DNA of 64,000 nucleotides from Narthecium ossifragum (Eukaryota; Streptophyta; Magnoliopsida; Dioscoreales; Nartheciaceae), in NCBI GenBank assembly GCA_963920575.1, contig OY986970.1, positions 23,319,274-23,383,273 on the forward strand. Reading direction: 5' to 3'. The notes below the pieces were generated by a model. It had not been told where the DNA came from. It saw only the letters and a list, made by a program, of their open reading frames with translations, and ran no database searches. Shown here piece by piece: positions 46,070 to 56,800 of the stretch. How positions within the stretch are numbered: the first letter of the stretch is position 1; every line of letters begins with the position of its first letter. The position numbers were made by a program, and so were the translations under genes.

Positions 46070-46685
46070 TTTCTCTCTCTCTCTTCTCCGTCACTCCTCC
46101 CCTCCGACGTCCACGCGCGCCCACTGCTTGCACCGTGACGCGCGCCCACTGCTTGCACCGTGACTCGCGCCCCGCTGCTTACAACGAGGACATTTCGCCG
46201 TTGTCTCCCGCCGTTCGCCGTTGCGCCAACATCATCGCCGCCAGAGATGCTCGAGCTCGAGGACGTTCGCTCGACGAGCTCGAGGACATCGGTTCGCTCG
46301 CTCGACGCCCGGCCGACCTCGAAGAGGAACTACGGCCGACCTCACCGTCGATCTCACCCTCGGCCTCTCTCTCTCTTGCGCTCCCATGCACGCTGCACGC
46401 GCTCCCGCGCTCCCATGCATGCCACCTTCGACCTCGCCCTCGGCCTCTCTCTCTCCACTCGAGGTGCGGCGCATGGATCGCTGGGCGGGCGGCGCATGGA
46501 TCGTTGAGCGCGCGGGTGGCATGCATGAAGAGAGAGGAGGCGACGGTGGCATGCCCAAGTCCGGCTTCGGCACTGCCGTCTCCGGCGCCGGTGCCAACAA
46601 CACCGTCTACGGCATCGACTAGTGCTTCGAGTACGTCTCCTCCGCCGACTGTCCAGCTTTGCTACAGTGGAAGCCATGGATGATG
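46070..46685 (+). pseudogene. GC-rich relic, unidentified coding-like tail
   Basis: After C/T-rich leader sequence, the tail reads SGFGTAVSGAGANNTVYGID, a TAG, then CFEYVSSADCPALLQ (46555-46660), which looks like a real protein fragment with one nonsense codon. I do not recognise the family. The preceding 250 bp are compositionally biased and repeat part of the sequence seen at 45070-45140 in the other orientation. Confidence 0.35.
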
Positions 46686-46689
46686 TCAT

Positions 46690-47480
46690 GCAATATTTAT
46701 AAGGGTAAAATGGTCCGAGAAAATGGATTTGGACCTCGGTTGTAAACGGAAAGCGGATCGCCTCGAAATTGTAAAATCAAAAGATGATTGGATTTAAAAT
46801 GTAAAAATTGGACTATTAGAAATGAGGTTATGACAATCCTTAAATACTATATTAAGCACCTCATGTGCATGTAGGTCAGGAGATAAACGCCATATTACAT
46901 ATTCACAATGCCCGGAGGAAACTAAATACAAATCTTATTAAGCACACTAGAGAACCCTCCACCATCCCCCATCCCCCATCCCCCATCCATTGGTTCGAAC
47001 TAGCAGGTGAGCTAAATTATTCGCCTAATTTGTTAATTTTGATTCAGAACTTCTAAACTCCAGCACTCTTACGTCAAAAACTTAAAAAAAATACTGAGAG
47101 TGGGAGTGGGGGGTTATGAGGTATTAATTTTGATTCAGAACTTTTATAGTCACGCCTCTTTCAACGCATTATTAATGAATCGTCCACAGTGGCCATACGC
47201 CTAAACTAACAATTATTCTACTCAACTCAATAACATCTCTAGATGTCATCTAGAGAGACGAGCAAATAATGAAATAATCAATCATTACACCCCGTGATCT
47301 CCCATCATGCGTCGCATTTGCACGTTGCACCATACCCAAATAGATTACTACAACTAGATCCCTTTTAATAATCAAGAGACGCACGAATCACGAGGTCCAG
47401 CAGAGCATTTACGATACTTTTTTCGAAAGCAGCACAAGAGCAGTACAAAATATTGAGAGAGAGAGAGAGAGAGGAATGGC
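46690..47480. other. Intergenic, no gene seen
   Basis: AT-rich spacer with a CCCCCAT short repeat (about 46965-46988) and a (GA)n tract (47455-47472) just before the cytochrome b561 copy. Confidence 0.5.
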
Positions 47481-48091
47481 TGGTTGCTGGTTGGTTTGAT
47501 GGTGATGGTGGTGGCGGCGGCGGTTGTTCCCGGCCGACCGCTCACTTGGAACTGGACCGCCTCTACTCCGTAAACACACACCCCTCCCTACGTACATTAT
47601 CTCTCTTATTTTGACGGACGCTGCTCCGGTCTCTTGGGTCACTCAATTCTTTTGAGTTGTTGCAGGTCCTCCACCCCCTCCTCATGGTCATCGGCTTCAT
47701 CCTCCTCTCCGGCGAAGGTACCCACAAACCCCTCCCCCCCCCCCCCCCCCCCCACATTCGTCCTGAGCCCAAGCTCGATCAAGAATTAATGAATGGTTCT
47801 TTAGTTTGGGATGTTTAACAAGTATATATGCGCACAGCCACAGGTGGAGTTGGGCGGGGTGGGCGAGGAAGAGGGCCCATGCAACTGTTGCTAGCTGCAC
47901 GGGGCGGCGCTTGGGTTCGGGGTTTTGGGGGGTTTGGGCCAAGTTCAAAGGAAGAGATCATGGATGGAGTCCTTGCCAATTTCTATACACACACAAAGCT
48001 TGCACTACTCCTGGATGGGGCTCTCCTGCATATTCCTTTTTCCAACCCAGGTGCGTGCAATCTAGCTAGCTTAATTTCCTCAATATTAGTG

Positions 48092-48505
48092 GGGTTATTT
48101 ACGTATTTAGGTCTGAAAATATGTAAAATTACATATATATAGACTAAATAGACCTGAAATCAGATATATTACATATTTAAGCCTATTAGCACCCGTTTAA
48201 AGTCCAAATTACATATATAGGCCTGAAAATATGATATATTACATATTTAGACCTATAAACACCGTTTAAAGTACAAATAAAGTACAAATGTAGTCAAAAT
48301 ATTGTATTTTTAAAGTCCTAATTAACTCTCTCAACGGTAGGTAAGGGCAAAGGGGATGTTTCACATGCCTCCGCTAAGGCCGTCAGGCATATTCCCGCTA
48401 AATTTGACGGGATGTAACTTCAGGAGCACATTTGAACTTTAAACGGTGTTTATAGGCCTAAATATGTAATATCTCAGATTTGAGGCCTATATATGTAAAT
48501 AACCC
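48092..48505. mobile_element. MITE, about 414 bp, in the b561 intron
   Basis: The left end GGGTTATTTACGTATTTAGG mirrors the right end CCTATATATGTAAATAACCC. Flanking TATTAGTG/TATTAGTA agree in 7 of 8 bases, so a hAT-type origin is likely. AAATATGTAATAT and its complement recur inside. Confidence 0.7.
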
Positions 48506-49689
48506 TATTAGTAATGTTGTTGTTCGTGATCTGAGATGTGACTGCTTGTAGCGTTTGGCACATGGATAACTGGTTCGAACAGCTAGCAGTGGAATGTTAG
48601 GCGCAACATGAGTTGGTTATTTTATCACTGACAGAGGACAGCTTTCTTTGCTGAGCTGGTAGCGAGTTGATGGCCTTTTGAGTAGCATCTCAGATCTCTT
48701 GTGGATTCGAATACTAGTTCAGCTTGGACAATATAATGCGTATTGATTGATTCTCATGTGATCCAGCTGTGATGGTACCAAGGATTTCTGTTCCAGGGCA
48801 CCAACTGTGCCGACAAAGAATAGCTTACAGGTAAAAGTAAAAGGAGAGGAAATAAGGAGATGAGAGGGGCAGGAGAGGAGGAGAGGAGAGAAGGAGAGGG
48901 GCTTGTGGGGGTCCTGTTGGGGATTGGGAAGAGAACATGATGTGTGGAGAGAGATGAATTGGTGGTTTAGGGGTTCAACTTAATTAGAAACCATTAACCC
49001 TGCATCCAACACTTTAAGAACTGGACCAGTTTCAGGCTGGCTCGGTAAATATAGACTAAAACATTATGTTTTGATCAGTACGTTAATCCATGGCTGGTAC
49101 ATAGGTCATACTACCAAGTCAAAGGCTCTTTGCCAGCTCAAAGAAGAAAAATGTCATTCATACGAGATGAAATAGTTGTTAGAGATCTTCTTCGACTATT
49201 CTTGTGTTAGTAGATGATAACTACCTCTGCTGGGTTGGCATTAAGCTGTTGGCTTTTTGGAATGGATTCCACCTATGTGCCTGCTCTGATAGGTTACACC
49301 AAACTCTCAAGCCAAGTACAATATGCTTTCATGGTTGAACTAGCATATGGGATTCACGCATGTTCCGCATGGGATTTATCTTAGAATCCATTATGCTGCC
49401 AGTTCAGGAAAGAAAGTTGTTCTCTGTTTGATCCGAAATACTGGCTCACATCCTGCCAGTTACGAAAACTCAAGATAAGTAGTATAGAACTTTGGTTGTG
49501 CAATGGTAGTCTTATGGAGTATGCCTACTATAGTTCAGCTTAGAGGCACCTGCGTCAAATGCCTCATTTCCTTCTTTGCTCTAGTGTAGGGAGACTAAAA
49601 TAGAGAAAAATCAAAATAAACAGCTATCTTAGCTCTTTCTTAAACCAAGAGGTACAATATTCTGTCACATGTGTGAGAGTGTTCTTCAC

Positions 49690-50075
49690 AACCATTCCAT
49701 TCATCACTTTGAATATAAGAAAATTGAGATGATGTTGTTGATAATAATGAAAAGTACAACAATAAAAAAAAGATTGGAGATGAGTATCTTAATGATCTAA
49801 GAAATGATTTAGGGAAGCTGTTGTAGGGTGGAAGTGTGAAGTAAGGAAATAATATATTTTGAAATATTTTGGAATACTAAGGACTCCTCCATCAGGTTTC
49901 CTTGTCATCCTCCCTAAATATTCCATGATTTATTATTTTTCTACTTGACAGCTCTCATATTTTACATCTAACAGCAGCTTCCCTAAATCATTTCTTATAT
50001 AATTAAAATATACTCTAATCTTTCTTTATTATCTTACTTCTCATTTATTAAAAGTGAAGAAGAGTCTTTTAGTGA
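49690..50075. mobile_element. Hairpin MITE in the b561 intron
   Basis: AAGAAATGATTTAGGGAAGC (about 49799) is repeated as its complement GCTTCCCTAAATCATTTCTT (about 49977). The inverted arms extend outward with gaps to TTCTTCAC/GTGAAGAA-type motifs near 49690 and 50058. Target duplication not fixed. Confidence 0.55.
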
Positions 50076-50279
50076 CAAATTTATATACTGAGTGCGAGAA
50101 GAAGAGGAGGGGTGGTGGGGGAGTTGGGTTCCCTAAATTGCTATTTGTATTCTTATTCTTACATGTCAAATATCTATTGTCAATATTTATTTCCGACATA
50201 ATTAAGCATTTTTCTTGGAAAAGTTCTACAATGGAGCAGTGATATTTCTTACTTTTCTTCAGCATCCTAATATATTTGA

Positions 50280-51412
50280 ATTCTAGTAATTACAGTGTAG
50301 TATTAAGTCATGTTAGTAAATTGCCACTCATAGAAGTTGGCAGGCCATGAGTAACTTCGGTCATAAGCGAGGATCCTGTTATAACTCTCAAACAATGAGA
50401 GCTGAATGTTGCATTGAGTGTAAATGAGGTCTTTTTGGATGTGATTCCAAAAAAAAGCTAATGGTCATCAGATGATTAGATTGTTAGCATTTCCATTCTT
50501 TACTATGTATGGTCTGTATTCCTGAAACTCACATATGGAGTTAACCTTAAAATCTGGTTCACCAATTAAGGACATGTGACAAGCACGAAAGGTAAAGTCT
50601 ATACTTTCTTTGTTTCCTCAGAGAATTATTGTTTTATCGTTTCTTTATTTTCACCTTTATTGAAGATTGATACATTCTAGAACTCCCATCGCAGGTTCCA
50701 AGCTTTACTAGAAGAGCAAAAAATAAAAGAATTCTAATTCGCCGTACATGCTATTAGTAATATCAGAGCTTTATGGTACAGTAAGAAGTATTGCAGTTGC
50801 TGAATAATGAAGATATACTCTTGCTGAAACTGTAAGGCATACGTCATGTCCAACAAGTATTAGTCTGGCGCGCATGGTGTGCATGTTAGGTGGTTAGCAC
50901 CTCTTTGGTTAAGAACTTGCTGTTTGAGATGATCTTCCACGGACTTTGTGGTTCTAAGTGCATTTTTGTTTTGTTTAATGAGTTGAGCTCAAAGGCCAAG
51001 TACAATTAGTTCACTAGCGACATAACTGCAGGTTCATCGTCAGGGGACCAAGCAATGTTAGGGCATTGCCCTGCCCATCCTAAGCTAGGGTTAAAAGCTC
51101 TTTTTTCTTAAAAAGAAGAAAAGAAAGCACTAGTTTCTCATGCAGAACCTTTTCTTCTTCTTTTTTAGGCTTTTGTTGAAGGACTCAAGGTTCAAGGCAT
51201 TAGATGATTGGCATTACTCTGGTGCTAAAAAATAGCTATTGATAAATATCTGAGGGACCCATTTGAGTCTGTGTTTTCCTATCTCTAAATCCTTGGTGAA
51301 GAGGTGCTTTGTTTATAATATTCAATTGTCCTCAGGGATTGGATCTTAGGAGTTATGACTACTGCATATGATGCCATTGTCACTCCTACATGTGCTGATT
51401 TCTAATGTTCAG
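50280..51412. other. Remaining b561 intron
   Basis: AT-rich intron-like DNA between the hairpin MITE and exon D. No gene or clear repeat was recognised. Confidence 0.4.
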
Positions 51413-51679
51413 TGGATGGTGGGTTTCATGAGCTTCTGGCACCGTAGCGAGGGGAGACAGACAAGAGCGACTGTGCTGCCATGGCACATATTCCTTGGGC
51501 TTTACACATATGGTCTGGCCGTGCTGACGGTGGAGACAGGCCTCCAGGAGAAGCTCACATTCCTGCAAAGCAAGCGGGGGCTGCCTCGTCGCTCACCCGA
51601 GTCCATTCTAGTGAATGCCCTTGGCCTTGGGTTGGTGCTCCCAAACAGCAGCATATACATAACAAGAAGGATATAGAAA

Positions 51680-52839
51680 AGGTGTGGTACGACTTCAATG
51701 TTGATGATAATGGCCATGTTTGTTATCAGAGCACTAATAAGCTCGTGCACAATGAATGTAATAAAGGAAGGTGGCCTCTTTCTTAGCCAATTGCCTGAAA
51801 AGTTCTCTTTTGCAAGTGGTGGTGGTTATATGATTGAGCTATTGCCAATGGTGATCGCAGTGATTTCTCAAGTCTGGCAATGAAATTAGTACCATGTTAT
51901 CACAACTTTCATTCTTGGCACCAAAGAGTGAGAACGCCAGTTCATGCATAAGGCTGAAATTCAAATAACTGTTGATAGCTTCTCTGTTTTCCTATAATTG
52001 GCCCAGTTTGCTGATAGAAGACAAAAATTCCAATAAATTTGGATTAATAACGACTTGTTCACTTCCAATAAATTTGGATAAGCACTTTCGTGAAAAATTC
52101 TGTTTTATTTTTTTATTTATCAGTATTATTGCTAGTGAATGGGAAACAGATCAACAAGAGAGATGAAAACAGGTGCCAATGTCTTTCTTTTAAGGCTGAA
52201 CATAAGAGCAAGTATAAGTGTTCGAATTTAATTAAAAAGAAGATTATGATCCATAATGATATATTCGGCTTAACAAAACCTTCAAATAACGTATAGAAAC
52301 ATTGTATATAAAAAAAATATCTACGTTAGAATTTAATTAAAGATAAATAATTTTGATCATTATACATGATATGTTCGGCGAGAACCGACGACCGCACAAT
52401 GTCTGTCCGATTCCACCGTGAAATGTGTGATGTGTGGATGTGCGGTCGGTTACCACCGCACATAACACCACCGTACTCGCACCGATGTGGATGTGGGTAT
52501 GCCCGTTTGGTCACGTTAAATCGAATGAGTTCAGGGCACGTTAAATCGAATGAGTTCAGGGCAGGCGATACCTTTGCGTCGTCTTCATCTTCCTCACGGT
52601 CGCCTGAGAGACCAACCGCTTCATCGTCGCCGTATAACTCATCATATGCCATGGAGGAGTTAGGAGATAATGTGATGGAGATGAGTTTAGGCCAGTTCAC
52701 ATCGTGACATCGTGACGACGACGGAGGTTAAGAGATAATGTGAACAACGACAACAATGGTGAGTCAGAGAGTGGTGAGGATACACTCGGTATTAAAAAAA
52801 AATTATTGGATGCACCCAGTAAAACGTTGGATGTATTTA
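51680..52839. other. Intergenic region with a short tandem repeat
   Basis: A 25 bp unit starting CACGTTAAATCGAATGAGTT occurs twice in tandem (52513-52562). An acidic frame on the minus strand (52700-52326, LYGDDEAVGLSGDREEDEDD) is the longest here, but it has no recognised homologue and is not supported as a gene. Confidence 0.4.
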
Positions 52840-53289
52840 CGGCATGTTTGGTTGGACATAACCGCCGGGAATGAAATAGTCAAATCCTTGGTCAAATCTC
52901 ATTCTGTTGTTTGGTTAGACATTAAAGTTGAGAATGGAATGCTCCATTCCTGATAAGTTGGGAATGAGGCAATCCCATCTAATACCCCGGAATGCCTCAT
53001 TCCATTCCCGACGGAACGACGGTTAATGGTGATTAAAAAATTAAATTACTAATCTACCTTTAATCGGATCTCTCTATGTTAAAAAAAGAGGGTATTTTAA
53101 TCATCTGTATTTCATTCCTATTCCATTCTCAGGCTTCTGTTTGTATACCAAACATGTTAATGCTTCATTTCCATTCCCAATCATGATATTACAAAATCAC
53201 CTTGGTAATAGATCATTCCTAATCCCAATCCCATTCCATTCCATTCCCATCCATTCCATTCCCATTCCTTGTGCGAACCAAACATGCCG
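52840..53289. mobile_element. Tourist-like (PIF/Harbinger) MITE, 450 bp
   Basis: Inverted ends are CGGCATGTTTGGTT and AACCAAACATGCCG with TTA target duplication (52837-52839 and 53290-53292). The right end, CATTCCTTGTGCGAACCAAA, matches the right end of the 3.66 kb element at 30431-34091, so it is probably a deletion derivative of that family. Confidence 0.85.
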
Positions 53290-53292
53290 TTA

Positions 53293-53817
53293 GAGTCACT
53301 CTAACAAGAAACAAGCTATGATTGCCAACCTAGCATGTTGCCAACCACTGCATGCTACTGGTCATTTCTATCTTATAACATTAGGATCTTAATGTCTTCA
53401 GTTTAAACCTTTCTCATCAATAGTTCTCTTCTTCCTGGATAAAGCATAAGATTGCTTCTCTGCAATTTATACAAATGGTTCACCAGAGCAGCCTGGTATC
53501 AAAAGCATTGGCATGCGGTGCGATGTTTTAAGTCTAAGAAACAAAGAAAAGGATTCATATTAATAACGAAATGATCTAACACTACAATCTAAACAACAGG
53601 AAGACCACATAATTCGACATCCTCACATGTGTCCTCACAAAAGCTCTAGCCAACCAACATCACCAGCATTATTTCCACTTAACAACTGAAATTTTCCTTG
53701 ACCTTCTAGTAGCTCTTCTTTCCGCAACGAGCAATCACAGAGGGGACAAGACAACCAGACACCTAAGGTATAGTTACAAGGCACAGGCTTCCCGTAGAAG
53801 TAATGCCAGCAGCATTA
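53293..53817 (-). other. 3' UTR and downstream flank of DCP5
   Basis: Noncoding sequence just past the DCP5 stop. A transcript end is expected in this region on the minus strand, but no single poly(A) signal stands out. Confidence 0.45.
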
Positions 53818-56800
53818 CTAAAAGGATCGGCTAGGGTACGCATTACCCCGGCCCCTCCCAGTGTAGCCATAACCTCTGCCATAATAACCACCACGAATAC
53901 GCCCACCACCTCGAGGACCACGTCCACCTCCCCGGCTCGGTCGATGCCTCGGAAAATCACCGAATGTCTGTGTATAGTCCAAGTTATTAATACCCAAATT
54001 AAGAATAGTAGTGCCGTACGTGTTCATGTAAAAGGAACTCGCATATACCTCTGTATCAATTTTCAACTGCTCAGAGAACTTTGGCCTCCCATTCCGCATT
54101 CCATGATCGAGTGTATTGCAAGAGAGTGAATCAAAGAAGTCATCTTTTACATACGTAGGCTGCAGAAAGGAAATATAACAATCAGTTAGGAGGATATATT
54201 ATATGTAATATAACAGAAAAACCTACCAATAAACAAACAATTTTGGTGAAGGCATATATTACTTGTTGAAACTTAAGTTGATACGTATCTTTTACATACA
54301 CAGGCAGAGGCTTCAGAAAGGAAATATAACAATCAGTAACATGAGATATTATATGTACTAAACCAGAATAACTACCATTAAACAAACAAATTTCATAAGG
54401 CATAAATTACTTGTTGAAGACTAAGTCGATACCTTGGCCTCAAGCTTTAGAGATTCAGCTTCATCTTCCTCTAGAATGTCATCAACTTCATCTTCGTTTG
54501 CTTCACCTTCTCTGTCCCTTAATTGGGCTTTGCTTTTGCCCAGGTGGCCCCAGACTTCATCCTTCTTGAACTTCTCGTTCATTGCCGTGAAGTCAAAGTC
54601 TTCGGTGAATTTTGTTATCGGGTGCGGATGCTGCAAAACCAGAGGTCATAGGTTCATTTCCGCAGACTTGATACTATGTATGAGCCGAAAGGAATTGAAA
54701 CCACAAAGGTCAGCTATGTACAACTTCAACACAAGAAGCTCCATTCACATATTAAAGATGTTTAAGTAATGGGGCTACAAAAAATGACAGCAATCTAAAT
54801 GAACTAGTGCCAGAATCCCAACCAAGGCAACATAATGCAGGAGAGGGGGGTTGCCATAAAGCTTGGAAGAACACTTGGAAGGGTTCGGAATCAAACATTA
54901 TGGTCTAAGCTGAAGTCACAAAGGAGCCACTAGGAATGGATACCCACAGATTACAAATGTGACATCTACAGATGCTTATGCACATCTGGAACTGTAGGCT
55001 ACAGTATGCATCCCATTATCAACATGCAAGCCAAATTGAAAGAAGACAAAATACACATTATGCATGCTCATAGAAGTTTAAAGTTTAAACAGGGCCAATT
55101 AGAGTACTTGAATGATAACTCATGAATCACTGAACAGCAGTACATAGCAACAGGTGCTGTAGAATCCATGTATCCAAGCTATCAATAGTGACCGAACAGC
55201 GAAGCAAGAACACAAGTGAGGACTCAAGGGATCTGGAGGTAATGATTCCAAGTCTTTGAATAAGCAGTAATAGCTCGTGCACAGAAACAAAGCTTTTAGC
55301 AAATGAAGTCATCCTGTATGCACCTGGTTGGCATCTTTGATATGCATGAGTTGGCTGAGATATTCACCACGTAGTATTATATACGTAACCGGTTTTTGGC
55401 TTAAAGCATATCAAGCATAACCAATCCCAAAATTTGAAGCAATAATCAGATCTTGAAACTAAATGTAGTACAGTTATGAAAATCAGACCTAAGAAACCCA
55501 AGTCAGAAAAAGAAAGTATCATCTCTCACAATACTCAAGCCAAACCAAGCCTAATAAGTATTAAAATCCTTTTAGCCAATAAGTTGAGATATTAGGTTAA
55601 AGTGATCCTTCTGAGCCATTGGCGATTCAAGGTGCAAATGGTGGTCCCAAGTACAACAGGAATGACCACATTATCTACACAAGATCGGGTGCTAGAACTT
55701 TATTGTATTACACCTTTGTTTGCTCAGATAATAAAGCTGAAGATCAATGATTAATGTGCCGGTCTCTAGCCTGCATGATACGTGCCGACATGTGCCGATC
55801 GGCACTAGAGACCAGCACGACACATGCAGGCACTAGGCATAGACTTCATGCCGTCGACATGAAGTTATTCTAAGCTAACACATGTATTGGCACATTGCAA
55901 AATTGCGGATATAGGCTACATGCCAGTAATTAACCGGCACAATACGTATCGGTCCGTGCTGGTATATGCCAACCAGAACAGCAATCACTGATGGAGATTA
56001 TACTGAAGTTAACTTGTTAACACAGGTAAGATGCCCAAGAGAAAATAAACAAGACCATATACAAGGTTATGTACTGCAAATCCAAATTTAAGGTTTGCAG
56101 TTGCCAGTTACAACAGGAATTCAAATTACACATGTTTCCATAATTAAGAAATATGCTAAAGTGATAGATCAGTCTCTGATTCATGTACAGCAATGTATTT
56201 GACTATTCAGTACTTTGTTAAGCTCGTAACTCTTTCATTTTGACAAAGACAACTATTCCACGAGACCAGACTTTATGCCAAAAGTCGAGCCATGCACAAC
56301 TTACTCAATATTGCGAATTAAATACACATGTAGGGTTTTTTTATGCATATCACCAGCTATATTTAGCGAGACTGGGGGAAATTTGAAACTAAGTATTTGC
56401 AATCTGATTCCTCCATTTTCCATGGTTTTGTAAAAATCCAACTTGGATTTCTAGTTGTTAGCTTTTGTCTGATTATCGATACTATGCAAGGTATATTCCC
56501 CTTGTAATATTTGCATATGCCATTAACCAAATTACCCCCGGTATCCCTCTCCCCTGAACATTTTCCTCCCCCCTCTCATCTCATTCTTCTCCCTCCTCCC
56601 TAGCCCACTTTATTCCCCGTCGATGTCCCCCCACAAACGACCATATGTAATATTTGCATATCCCATTGACCAAATTACCCCAGGTATTCCTCTCCCCTGA
56701 ACATTTTCCTCCCCCCTCTCCGTTCTCATCTCTTTCTTCCCAACCCCCATCCCCCCCCCCCCCCCTGGCCCCTCAACCTCTTGATCAGGTAATAGTCTTC

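Larger units (their letters stand above)
47483..51676 (+). pseudogene. Cytochrome b561 (transmembrane ascorbate ferrireductase-like) pseudogene
   Basis: Four exon-like segments are readable. A: a hydrophobic start (VGLMVMVVAAAVV) then, in another frame, LELDRLYS up to a GTAAAC donor at 47570. B (47666-47717): VLHPLLMVIGFILLSGE with a haem His. C (about 47838-48050): HRWSWAGW, GSGFWGVWAKFKG, then shifted VLANFY and again shifted SLHYSWMGLSCIFLF. D (51413-51676): WMVGFMSFWHR, VLPWHIFLGLYTYGLA, TGLQEKLTFLQSKRG. Plant b561 proteins have six helices, carry two haems and pass electrons from cytosolic ascorbate across membranes. Splice sites look intact, but exon A and exon C need three frameshifts, and the usual C-terminal end after LGLGLVL is altered. 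Intron C-D (3.4 kb) contains MITEs. Confidence 0.82.

Noticed and set aside
52326..52700. Acidic 124-codon frame on the minus strand
   Set aside because: Includes a 25 bp tandem repeat and has no recognised homologue or splice context.
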